A stretch of DNA of 13,936 nucleotides from Erythrobacter sp. (lineage in GTDB: Bacteria > Pseudomonadota > Alphaproteobacteria > Sphingomonadales > Sphingomonadaceae): contig DMWU01000011.1 in assembly GCA_003483125.1 (NCBI GenBank), forward strand, positions 1,703-15,638. The letters run 5' to 3'. The first letter of the stretch is position 1. Each line of letters opens with the position of its first letter. Below are positions 7,734 to 13,936 of the stretch, in pieces. The notes beneath the pieces are model-generated. The model did not search any database. It was not told where the DNA came from and saw only the letters and a program-made list of their open reading frames with translations. The position numbers were made by a program, and so were the translations under genes.

Positions 7734-7919
7734 ATGGCTGCCAAGAAGACTATTAAACTCAAGCAGATCGGTTCTCCGATCCGTCGTCCAGAGAGCCAGC
7801 GCCAGATCCTGGTCGGCCTGGGCCTCAACAAGATGCACAAGGTCGTTGAACGCCAGGACACCCCAGAGGTGCGCGGCGCGATCGCCAAAGTGCCCCATCT
7901 TGTAGAAGTGGTCGACTAA
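7734..7919 (+). CDS. rpmD: 50S ribosomal protein L30
   Basis: The product is 61 aa, typical for bacterial L30, a small ferredoxin-like-fold 23S-binding protein. Signature: [18 protein letters not shown] followed by [25 protein letters not shown], ending in [13 protein letters not shown] at 7722-7725, inside the end of rpsE, is the ribosome-binding site with the start 8 bases further on. The order rpsE-rpmD-rplO is standard for the spc operon. A 76-base gap separates it from rplO. Confidence 0.97.
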   Translation: MAAKKTIKLKQIGSPIRRPESQRQILVGLGLNKMHKVVERQDTPEVRGAIAKVPHLVEVVD

Positions 7920-7935
7920 ACCAATCCAGCGTGCC

Positions 7936-7948
7936 CGGGCCTTGCCCG
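7936..7948 (+). promoter_or_regulatory. GC-rich hairpin between rpmD and rplO
   Basis: CGGGC (7936-7940), loop CTT, GCCCG (7944-7948) form a perfect 5-bp stem. A short AT-rich stretch (AATTTTA, 7957-7963) follows, but it is not a contiguous U-tract, so strong termination is unlikely; the downstream genes are essential. It could stabilise or mark mRNA processing. Function is inference. Confidence 0.3.
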
Positions 7949-7995
7949 AGCCGCCTAATTTTAGCGCGAAACAAAGCGAAAGCGAGTGCAAGAAA

Positions 7996-8487
7996 ATGAA
8001 ACTCAACGACATCCGTGACAATTGCGGCGCCCGTATGACCCGCATGCGTGTGGGCCGTGGCATCGGTTCCGGCAAAGGCAAGACCGCCGCACGCGGCCAG
8101 AAAGGCCAGAAGAGCCGTTCAGGTGTAGCGATCAAGGGCTTTGAAGGCGGCCAGATGCCACTTCACATGCGTCTGCCAAAGCGTGGCTTCAACAACCCGT
8201 TTGGCAAGGACTATGCAGAGGTAAACCTCGGCATGGTGCAGAAGTTCATCGACGCCAAGAAGCTCGACGGCAAGAAAGCCATTGATGAGGCAGCACTTCG
8301 TGCGGCCGGCCTAGTGCGCGGCGGCAAGGACGGGGTCCGTCTGCTGGGCAAGGGCGAAATCAAGGCCAAGGCCAAATTCGTCGTTGCAGGCGCATCAAAG
8401 GGTGCGGTTGCAGCGGTTGAAAAGGCTGGGGGTTCGGTTGAATTGATCGGCGGCGCCAAGGAAAAAGCTGCCGAAAAGGCAGAGTAA
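7996..8487 (+). CDS. rplO: 50S ribosomal protein L15
   Basis: The product is 163 aa from ATG 7996 ([20 protein letters not shown]). An in-frame TTG at 7942 would add 18 unrelated residues and is rejected. L15 is a late-assembling 23S-binding protein with a glycine- and basic-rich N-terminal extension: [24 protein letters not shown] is obvious here. It continues with [19 protein letters not shown] and a C-terminal domain with [23 protein letters not shown]. The C-terminal tail [12 protein letters not shown] is longer than the minimal L15 core. The ribosome-binding site is weak (GCGAG at about 7982-7986). Confidence 0.96.
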   Translation: MKLNDIRDNCGARMTRMRVGRGIGSGKGKTAARGQKGQKSRSGVAIKGFEGGQMPLHMRLPKRGFNNPFGKDYAEVNLGMVQKFIDAKKLDGKKAIDEAALRAAGLVRGGKDGVRLLGKGEIKAKAKFVVAGASKGAVAAVEKAGGSVELIGGAKEKAAEKAE

Positions 8488-8565
8488 AAACGAAAAATAG
8501 GGGGCGGGGGTTCGACATTGGGCCACCTGCTCCCTATCTATCCGGGAAAGGGTTATCGACCTAGG

Positions 8566-8580
8566 GCCGGACAATCCGGC
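8566..8580 (+). promoter_or_regulatory. Perfect hairpin in the rplO-secY intergenic region
   Basis: GCCGGA (8566-8571), loop CAA, TCCGGC (8575-8580) form a perfect 6-bp stem with a tight 3-base loop. No U-tract follows. A second, longer-range pairing is possible between ATAGGG (8497-8502) and CCCTAT (8532-8537). The region from 8488 to 8617 has no other recognisable gene. This may be a partial attenuator or a processing/stability element that sets secY expression below that of the ribosomal genes; this is inference. Confidence 0.4.
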
Positions 8581-8617
8581 GCTCCAGGTCAACAGGCTTT
8601 AGGATCGATCGCTGACC

Positions 8618-9982
8618 ATGGCATCACGCGCTGACAATATCGCGAGCAATCTCAATCTCGCCAACTTCTCCAAGGCTACCGAGCTACGCCAGAGGATCTG
8701 GTTTACAATCGGTGTGCTGGTTGTTTTCCGCTTTTTGAGCTTTGTTCCGCTACCGGGTATCAACCCGCTGGCGCTTGAGCAGCTTGCGCAGCAGACTCAG
8801 GGCGGCATTCTCGACCTGTTCAACATGTTTACGGGCGGTAGCCTGGAACGCATGAGCCTGATCGCGCTCGGCGTCATGCCATATATCACCTCGTCTATCG
8901 TGGTGCAGATGGCGGCAGCATTGCATCCGACATTGGCCGCCTTGAAGAAAGAAGGCGCGACGGGGCGCCAGAAGCTTAATCAGTATACGCGTTACGGCAC
9001 GGTCTTCCTATGCGTGATCCAGGGCTGGTTCCTGGCGGCGGGTCTAGAGAGCTTTGCCAACTCCGCTGGTCTGCAGGCAGTGGTCGATCCGGGCTATATG
9101 TTCCGTATTGGCGCCGTCATTAGCCTGGTTGGCGGTACGATGTTCTTGCTGTGGCTGGGTGAACAGATCACGGCTCGCGGCATCGGCAATGGCGTTTCGT
9201 TGATCATTATGGCGGGTATTGTCGCTCAGTTCCCGACATTCACAGCCAATCTGTTTGAAGGCGGACGTACCGGTTCGATTTCTGCGGGTATCATCATCTT
9301 TTTCATCTTCATGGTGATTGGCTTGATCCTGCTCATCAGCTTTGTCGAGCGCGCCCAGCGCCGCCTGCTGATCCAATATCCCAAGCGTGCCACACAGCGC
9401 GGCATGATGCAGGCAGATCGCTCGCATCTTCCGCTCAAGCTCAATACCGCCGGCGTGATCCCACCGATCTTCGCCAGCTCGCTATTGCTTCTGCCATTGA
9501 CGATTTCCCAGTTCGCCGGGAATTCGATCACCACTGACAGCACGAGCGGCGGAATCATCCAGACGCTGAACTTCTATCTGCAGCCAGGTGAACCGCTTTA
9601 CCTTGCGCTCTACGGTATCGGGATTATCTTCTTCTGCTTCTTCTACACAGCCGTGGTGTTCAACCCGGAGGAAACGGCCGAGAACCTTAAGAAGAATGGC
9701 GGCTTCATTCCGGGTATTCGTCCCGGTAAGCGCACATCCGACTATCTCGATTATGTTCTGACACGCATCACAGTGGTCGGTGCAATTTACCTGACGGTGG
9801 TCTGCCTGTTACCGGAATATGTCATCCGCCAAACCGGCATTCCGTTGTTCCTCGGCGGTACAAGCTTGCTGATCGTGGTGAACGTTACTGTCGACACGAT
9901 CGGCCAGGTCCAATCGCATCTGCTCGCCCACCAATATGGCGACCTTATCAAGAAGGCGAAACTTAAGGGACGGATGCGTTAA
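8618..9982 (+). CDS. secY: Preprotein translocase subunit SecY
   Basis: The product is 454 aa, a normal length for the channel-forming subunit of the SecYEG translocon in the inner membrane, with ten predicted transmembrane helices. The N terminus is cytoplasmic (MASRADNIASNLNLANFSKATEL), followed by the first helix RIWFTIGVLVVFRFLSFVPLPG. Family motifs include MPYITSSIVVQM, QYTRYGT, GIGNGVSLIIMAGIV, and PLKLNTAGVIPPIFASSLLLLP; the C-terminal end is GGTSLLIVVNVTVDTIGQV followed by a basic tail KKAKLKGRMR. The ribosome-binding site is poor: AGGA at 8601-8604 is 13 bases from the ATG, which may lower its translation compared with the ribosomal genes. Confidence 0.98.
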   Translation: MASRADNIASNLNLANFSKATELRQRIWFTIGVLVVFRFLSFVPLPGINPLALEQLAQQTQGGILDLFNMFTGGSLERMSLIALGVMPYITSSIVVQMAAALHPTLAALKKEGATGRQKLNQYTRYGTVFLCVIQGWFLAAGLESFANSAGLQAVVDPGYMFRIGAVISLVGGTMFLLWLGEQITARGIGNGVSLIIMAGIVAQFPTFTANLFEGGRTGSISAGIIIFFIFMVIGLILLISFVERAQRRLLIQYPKRATQRGMMQADRSHLPLKLNTAGVIPPIFASSLLLLPLTISQFAGNSITTDSTSGGIIQTLNFYLQPGEPLYLALYGIGIIFFCFFYTAVVFNPEETAENLKKNGGFIPGIRPGKRTSDYLDYVLTRITVVGAIYLTVVCLLPEYVIRQTGIPLFLGGTSLLIVVNVTVDTIGQVQSHLLAHQYGDLIKKAKLKGRMR

Positions 9983-9993
9983 GGGCGCAGACG

Positions 9994-10009
9994 GGGTCCC
10001 AGGGGGAAA
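9994..10009 (+). promoter_or_regulatory. G-rich ribosome-binding region of adk, also present before the SRPBCC gene
   Basis: GGGTCCCAGGGGGAAA lies 8 bases before the adk ATG. Nearly the same 16 bases (15 of 16 identical, GGGTGCCAGGGGGAAA) occur at 10736-10751, 6 bases before the next gene's ATG. AGGGGG is an acceptable Shine-Dalgarno core. The extended identity beyond the core is unexplained. Confidence 0.5.
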
Positions 10010-10017
10010 TTGGTTCC

Positions 10018-10662
10018 ATGAATATCATACTTCTTGGCCCACCGGGGGCGGGCAAGGGTACGCAAAGCGCCAGACTGGTTGAGAAATATGGCATGCGCCA
10101 GCTATCCACGGGCGATATGCTGCGCGCCGCGGTGAAGGCGCAAACTCCCGTTGGCATGAAGGCCAAGGCAGTGATGGATCGTGGCGAACTCGTTTCTGAC
10201 GAAATCGTGTCTGAGCTGATCGATGCGGAACTTGCAGCAATGTCAGCTGAAACAGGCGCGATATTTGACGGTTATCCGAGGACAGAGGCACAGGCTGAAA
10301 GCCTGGACAGCTTACTGGCGAAGCATGGCCGCAACTTGGATCACGTCATCGAATTGGCGGTTAACGAGGATGCCTTGGTCGAAAGGATTACCGGGCGCTT
10401 CACATGTGTCAATTGCGGCACCGGCTATCACGACAAATTTGCCCAGCCCAAGGTTGAAGGTGTTTGCGACAATTGCGGGTCAACCGAATTCAAGCGCCGT
10501 CCCGACGATAATGAAGAAACCGTACGTACGCGCATGGCCGAATATCGTGCCAAGACTGCGCCGATTCTGCCGGTCTATGAGTCACGCGGAATTGTAAGCC
10601 GTGTTGACGGCATGGCGGGGATTGATGAGGTGACGGCAGGTTTGGGTAATTTGCTGGGTTAA
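10018..10662 (+). CDS. adk: Adenylate kinase (long form, zinc-binding LID)
   Basis: The product is 214 aa. It catalyses reversible phosphate transfer ATP + AMP = 2 ADP in the cytoplasm, an essential step in nucleotide balance. The P-loop is GPPGAGKGT at residues 7-15, the AMP-binding region has LSTGDMLRAAV at 29-39, and DGYPRTEAQ is at 84-92. The LID domain holds CVNC (130-133) and CDNC (150-153), the four-Cys zinc ligand set seen in Gram-positive and some proteobacterial enzymes. The Arg-rich segment RPDDNEETVRTRMAEYRAKT follows. It is 35 bases downstream of secY, the standard secY-adk arrangement, so likely transcribed with it. Confidence 0.97.
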   Translation: MNIILLGPPGAGKGTQSARLVEKYGMRQLSTGDMLRAAVKAQTPVGMKAKAVMDRGELVSDEIVSELIDAELAAMSAETGAIFDGYPRTEAQAESLDSLLAKHGRNLDHVIELAVNEDALVERITGRFTCVNCGTGYHDKFAQPKVEGVCDNCGSTEFKRRPDDNEETVRTRMAEYRAKTAPILPVYESRGIVSRVDGMAGIDEVTAGLGNLLG

Positions 10663-10757
10663 GCCCGCTCAATAGCCCCCAGGATTTGCGTGGACACAAT
10701 TCCCTCTTTCTTGCAGTAACTTCTTGCCCTAGAACGGGTGCCAGGGGGAAACAGAGC

Positions 10758-11462
10758 ATGCTCAAATCACTTGTAGCAGTGTTGCCGATCGCGATCTTCG
10801 CGATGCATCCGGCAAATGCTGAAGTGGTTGAAAGTGTGGATGGCGGCTTTGTTACGCGGGATGTTGTCATTGTAGAGGCAACACCAAAGGCAGTTTGGCT
10901 TGCTCTTATCGCTCCCAAGAATTGGTGGAATTCTGCCCACACATGGTCTGGCGATGCTGCGAACTTGACGCTCAAGCCGCAGGCTGGGGGCTGTTTCTGC
11001 GAGAAAATTCCGGAAGAACCCGACCCGACCAAGATTACGCTGGAGGGTAGCGTCGAACATATGCGCGTGATCCAGGCTTATCCTGAACGCGCATTGCGGA
11101 TGCAGGGCGCTCTGGGGCCGCTGCAAAGCGAGCCGGTCAGCGGGATCCTGACAATCGCTATTTCTGAGGTCGACCAGGGAACGCGGATCGTCTGGGAATA
11201 TGTTGTTGGCGGATACATGCGTTACGAACCTGCGATGATTTCTCAGGCGGTTGATGGTGTAATGAGCCAGCAATTGAGCGGTCTTGCCAGCGGGCTGGGT
11301 CCGATTGAGATCATCGAACCAAAACCAGAGCCTGAAACTGATCAAGGGCCCGTAGTGGAAGAAAGTGAAGAGGGCGAAGATTCTGCCGAAGAGGTGCCTG
11401 CAGATGAGTTGAGCGTCGAAGATGCGCTGGATGCTATGGCGCGGGAGCGGCGAGACGAATAA
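10758..11462 (+). CDS. Exported SRPBCC (START/Bet v1-like) domain protein with acidic C-terminal tail
   Basis: The product is 234 aa from ATG 10758, chosen because it gives a clear signal peptide (MLKSLVAVLPIAIFAMHPANA, predicted cleavage after residue 21) and sits 6 bases after a Shine-Dalgarno-like AGGGGG. Sequence upstream in the same frame is not convincing. Residues ~28-180 resemble the SRPBCC ligand-binding fold: PKAVWLALIAPKNWWN near the start, the LKPQAGGCFCE turn (72-82), and alternating strands ending in a long final helix (about 158-178). Residues 182-234 form a strongly acidic, Pro/Glu-rich tail (EESEEGEDSAEEVPADE). It probably acts in the periplasm; ligand and role are unknown. 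A lipase- or hydrolase-type function is not supported. Confidence 0.7.
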   Translation: MLKSLVAVLPIAIFAMHPANAEVVESVDGGFVTRDVVIVEATPKAVWLALIAPKNWWNSAHTWSGDAANLTLKPQAGGCFCEKIPEEPDPTKITLEGSVEHMRVIQAYPERALRMQGALGPLQSEPVSGILTIAISEVDQGTRIVWEYVVGGYMRYEPAMISQAVDGVMSQQLSGLASGLGPIEIIEPKPEPETDQGPVVEESEEGEDSAEEVPADELSVEDALDAMARERRDE

Positions 11463-11468
11463 CTAAAA

Positions 11469-11494
11469 TGGCGCAATAACAGCAAATAGCGCCA
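11469..11494 (+). promoter_or_regulatory. Inverted repeat between the SRPBCC gene and gdhA
   Basis: TGGCGC (11469-11474) and GCGCCA (11489-11494) are perfect inverted repeats with a 14-base AT-rich loop, followed by AAAAATT. Seven bases separate it from the preceding stop. It may be a weak transcription-end structure or a binding site for a regulator of gdhA. A second short pair, CCGCC (11525-11529) with GGCGG (11541-11545), lies just before the gdhA ribosome-binding site. Both are inference from sequence only. Confidence 0.35.
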
Positions 11495-11566
11495 AAAATT
11501 GCGGTCGCACCAATGTCTAACAAACCGCCGAATAAGGGAAGGCGGCGAAAGAGGGGGAGTAGTGCG

Positions 11567-12922
11567 ATGGCGGTTTCCGATCATGTTGATTTTCCGACCT
11601 TCATGGAGGGTGTGAAGCGGCGTAATCCAGGACAGACAGAATTTGTCCAGGCTGTGCAGGAGGTCGCACAGGACATCTTCGATTTTATTTCGGACAAGGA
11701 AGAGTACCACGAGGCGCAAATCCTGCGCCGTATTGCAGAGCCGGACCGGGTCATTTCCTTCCGTGTCTGCTGGGAAGACGACAATCACAACATTCGGGTT
11801 CAGCGTGGCTGGCGTGTCCAGAACAACAACGCCATCGGCCCATATAAGGGCGGAATTCGTTTCCACCCTAGCGTGACGGAAAGCGTTCTAAAATTCCTGG
11901 CCTTTGAACAGACTTTCAAGAATTCGCTCACCGGACTGCCTATGGGTGGCGGCAAGGGTGGCGCCAATTTCAACCCGCGCGGCAAGTCTGACAGCGAGGT
12001 GATGCGCTTCTGCCAAAGCTTCGTGAACGAGCTTTACCGCCATATCGGGCCGGATACCGACGTGCCTGCGGGTGATATCGGCGTAGGCGGGCGCGAGATC
12101 GGCTATATGTTCGGTCAGTACAAGCGGCTCACCAATCGCTGGGAAGGCGTGTTGACCGGGAAGGGTGAAGAATATGGCGGGTCGCAGATGCGGCCAGAGG
12201 CGACTGGCTATGGCGCGGTCTATTTCCTCCAGAACATGCTGAGACACCAGAAGAACGACGTCGATCGCAAGACTGCCGTCATATCCGGCTCCGGCAATGT
12301 CGCAACTCATGCGGCCGAGAAAATCATCCAACTGGGCGGGAAAGTACTGACACTGTCTGACTCAGGCGGTTTCATCCACGATCCAGATGGCATCGATCAG
12401 GAAAAGATCGACTGGGTTAAAGAGTTGAAGAGCGTGAAGCGCGGCAGGATCAGCGAGTATGCCGATCACTTTACCGGTGCCACTTTCCATAAAGGCAAGC
12501 GGCCATGGAACGTCCCCTGCGATGTTGCGCTACCTTGTGCCACGCAAAATGAGCTCAACGAGGATGAAGCCAAAAAGCTGGTCAGCAACGGCGTGATCGC
12601 GGTTTCAGAAGGCGCGAACATGCCGACGACGCTGGAAGGTGTCCACGTCTTCCACGAAGCCAAGATCATCTATGGTCCGGGCAAGGAGGCAAATGCCGGC
12701 GGCGTTGCAGTTTCAGGCCTGGAGATGAGCCAGAACTCTGGCCGGATTTCCTGGAACCATGGCAAGCTGGGCGAGATGCTGACCGATTTGATGGAAGGTA
12801 TCCATGGCAAATGCGTTGAATATGGTGATCAGGGCGACGGTTACGTCGACTATGTGAAGGGTGCGAACATCGCAGGCTTCAAGAAGGTCGCTGATGCCAT
12901 GCTCGCCTTTGGCGTAGTCTAG
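11567..12922 (+). CDS. gdhA: NADP-specific glutamate dehydrogenase (hexameric, GdhA type)
   Basis: The product is 451 aa from ATG 11567 (MAVSDHVDFPTFMEGVKRRN). An earlier in-frame ATG at 11513 would add a Lys/Arg-rich leader; it is rejected because GAGGGGGAG (11551-11559) is correctly spaced before ATG 11567. The enzyme makes L-glutamate from 2-oxoglutarate, ammonia and NADPH. Substrate-site motifs are GPYKGGIRFHP (91-101), the catalytic Lys in PMGGGKGG (about 125-132), and PAGDIGVGGREIGY (about 167-180) with the conserved Asp. The Rossmann glycine motif is SGSGNVATHAAEK (about 240-252). Length and motifs fit the small hexameric class (E. coli 447 aa). Unrelated to the ribosomal genes; probably under its own promoter. 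Confidence 0.97.
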   Translation: MAVSDHVDFPTFMEGVKRRNPGQTEFVQAVQEVAQDIFDFISDKEEYHEAQILRRIAEPDRVISFRVCWEDDNHNIRVQRGWRVQNNNAIGPYKGGIRFHPSVTESVLKFLAFEQTFKNSLTGLPMGGGKGGANFNPRGKSDSEVMRFCQSFVNELYRHIGPDTDVPAGDIGVGGREIGYMFGQYKRLTNRWEGVLTGKGEEYGGSQMRPEATGYGAVYFLQNMLRHQKNDVDRKTAVISGSGNVATHAAEKIIQLGGKVLTLSDSGGFIHDPDGIDQEKIDWVKELKSVKRGRISEYADHFTGATFHKGKRPWNVPCDVALPCATQNELNEDEAKKLVSNGVIAVSEGANMPTTLEGVHVFHEAKIIYGPGKEANAGGVAVSGLEMSQNSGRISWNHGKLGEMLTDLMEGIHGKCVEYGDQGDGYVDYVKGANIAGFKKVADAMLAFGVV

Positions 12923-12938
12923 ACGGAGATTGCTCTCA

Positions 12939-13715
12939 ATGAACCTGGGGATCGAGGGACGTCACGCAGTTCTCTGTGCCTCGAGCCGCGGGTTGGCGCG
13001 CGCCTGAGCCGCTAGCCTAGCTGCAGCAGGCTGTTCGCTGGTCATCAATGGCCGCGATGAGGCCAAGCTGCAGCAGGCCGCTGATGAGCTTCGCCAGGTT
13101 AGCGAGGTAGAGATCACCGCGATTGCGGGCGACGTAACCGACCCGGAAGTCCGGGAGAACCTGGTTGGCGTTGCCCCGGTCGACATATTGGTCAACAACG
13201 CGGGTGGTCCGCCATTGGCTGATTTCCGTGACCTGGACCAAGCCGCTATCCATGCCGGGCTCGAGGCGAACATGGTTTCACCAATCGCCATGATCCAGTC
13301 TGTGATCGAAGGGATGGTAGAACGGAAGTTTGGCCGGATCATCAATATCACCTCATCAAGTGTGCTGATGTCGATTGAGAAGCTCGACCTGTCCTCTGGG
13401 GCGAGGGCGGGGCTGACGGGCTTTCTTGCTGGCGTCTCTCGGCAAGTCGCCCGCTCCAATGTCACGATAAACAATCTTCTGCCGGGCAGTTTTGATACCG
13501 ATCGGCAGGATGCCATCATCGCGCGCTTTGCCCAAGCCAGCGGAAAAAGCGAAGATGAGCTACGCGCCGCCAGGGATGCTGCGAACCCTACCGGGCGTAT
13601 CGGGCGGCCGGAAGAATTTGGCGCGGCCTGCGCCTTCCTCGCTAGCGTGCATGCCGGTTATATTGTGGGCCAGAATATCCTGATGGATGGCGGCGAAACC
13701 CGCATGAACTTTTAG
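12939..13715 (+). pseudogene. Short-chain dehydrogenase/reductase (SDR), interrupted by an in-frame TGA
   Basis: The reading frame begins at ATG 12939, 16 bases after the gdhA stop, with GGAG (12925-12928) as ribosome-binding site. It reads MNLGIEGRHAVLCASSRGLARA, hits TGA at 13005-13007 (codon 23), then continues in the same frame to TAG at 13713-13715: AASLAAAGCSLVINGRDEAK, VDILVNNAGG (NNAG motif near codon 86), RIINITSSSV, and the C-terminal VGQNILMDGGETRMNF, all SDR hallmarks. Total would be 258 aa, normal for the family. Without the first 22 residues the Rossmann cofactor site is lost; the first in-frame start after the stop (TTG 13188) leaves 175 aa. TGA may replace TGC/TGT (Cys), which fits GRACxxAL in relatives. 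The catalytic Tyr-xxx-Lys is absent: LSSGARAGL occupies its place. Substrate unknown. Confidence 0.8.
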
Positions 13716-13936
13716 ACGATATTTCAATACGCTGGACCTCGAAGGCCGTGATTTTGACGATTGGGTCGTAAATGTATAGAATAGCAGCGATTGGAAGGGA
13801 TGTGGCGCTATTTGGGCCGCAGTGCTCTTCCTTTGCGCTTACCTGTTGACGAGCGGGAAGAATCACCGTAAGCGCGCCTCCATTCGACACGTTCGATATG
13901 AGTCCGGCAGGCGGCAGCCATTGATGCGCGCCGACC
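13716..13936. other. Intergenic tail with no confident gene
   Basis: About 220 bases follow the SDR gene. No protein I recognise is encoded. One + strand frame is open from about 13780 to the window end and includes a hydrophobic stretch (GAIWAAVLFLCAYLLTS), but it lacks an obvious ATG and a good ribosome-binding site, with GTG 13822 the nearest possible start. A short ATG frame begins at 13924 near the edge. Either could be the beginning of a gene that continues outside the window. Confidence 0.4.
13754..13782 (+). promoter_or_regulatory. Candidate sigma70-type promoter (TTGACG-17-TAGAAT)
   Basis: TTGACG (13754-13759) matches five of six bases of the -35 consensus, and TAGAAT (13777-13782) five of six of the -10 consensus, with an exact 17-base spacer. 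It points rightward, toward the window edge, and would serve a gene mostly outside the window. Chance matches are possible. Confidence 0.4.

Noticed and set aside
10700..10740. Promoter TTGCAG...TAGAAC before the SRPBCC gene
   Set aside because: The spacer is only 13 bases, too short for a sigma70 promoter.
10686..10757. Earlier in-frame start for the SRPBCC protein
   Set aside because: The added residues would hide the signal peptide, and the ribosome-binding sequence fits ATG 10758.
11513..11566. ATG 11513 as gdhA start
   Set aside because: It would add an 18-residue Lys/Arg-rich leader unlike the family; the strong ribosome-binding site at 11551-11559 serves ATG 11567.
13005..13007. TGA read as selenocysteine in the SDR gene
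   Set aside because: Cys may be the ancestral residue, but SDR enzymes are not known selenoproteins, the position is not catalytic, and no selenocysteine-insertion hairpin stands out downstream.
13642..13890. Reverse-strand 82-codon frame at the window end
   Set aside because: Overlaps the conserved SDR C terminus, has no clear ribosome-binding site and no family resemblance.

Overview
The window is a conserved ribosomal-protein gene cluster followed by a short accessory tail. All recognisable genes are on the + strand. Protein sequences, tight gene packing, the long zinc-free S14, a 454-aa SecY, and an S5 with an Arg-Gly-rich N-terminal extension point to an alphaproteobacterium. My best guess from recall is the order Sphingomonadales, Erythrobacter-like. 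This is inference; no database was consulted.

Region 1 (1-9982) is the S10-spc superoperon: rplD (5' truncated), rplW, rplB, rpsS, rplV, rpsC, rplP, rpmC, rpsQ, rplN, rplX, rplE, rpsN, rpsH, rplF, rplR, rpsE, rpmD, rplO, secY. Many junctions overlap by 1-8 bases (TAATG, ATGA, TGATG), consistent with translational coupling. The larger gaps are rpsQ-rplN (61 nt, the place where E. coli splits the S10 and spc operons), rpmD-rplO (76 nt) and rplO-secY (135 nt to the secY start, counted from the rplO stop, about 130 nt). Each contains a small GC-rich hairpin without a clear U-tract. Products are 50S and 30S subunit proteins plus the core of the Sec translocon.

Region 2 (10018-12922): adk (adenylate kinase with a four-Cys zinc LID), an exported SRPBCC/START-like protein with an acidic tail, and gdhA (NADP-type hexameric glutamate dehydrogenase). 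The usual continuation rpsM-rpsK-rpoA-rplQ does not follow adk within this window.

Region 3 (12939-13936): a short-chain dehydrogenase/reductase (SDR) gene interrupted by an in-frame TGA, then about 220 bases with a plausible sigma70-type promoter and no confident gene.

The most striking feature is in rpsE. The S5 reading frame begins with an Ala/Glu/Lys-rich segment containing six decapeptide repeats, is cut by an in-frame TAA at 7063-7065, and continues in the same frame through an Arg-Gly box into a normal S5 core. S5 is essential, so this is a base error, a recoding or re-initiation event, or a true split gene. A second in-frame nonsense codon (TGA at 13005-13007) lies in the SDR gene. 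No new multi-gene system is visible; the rest is ordinary housekeeping sequence.
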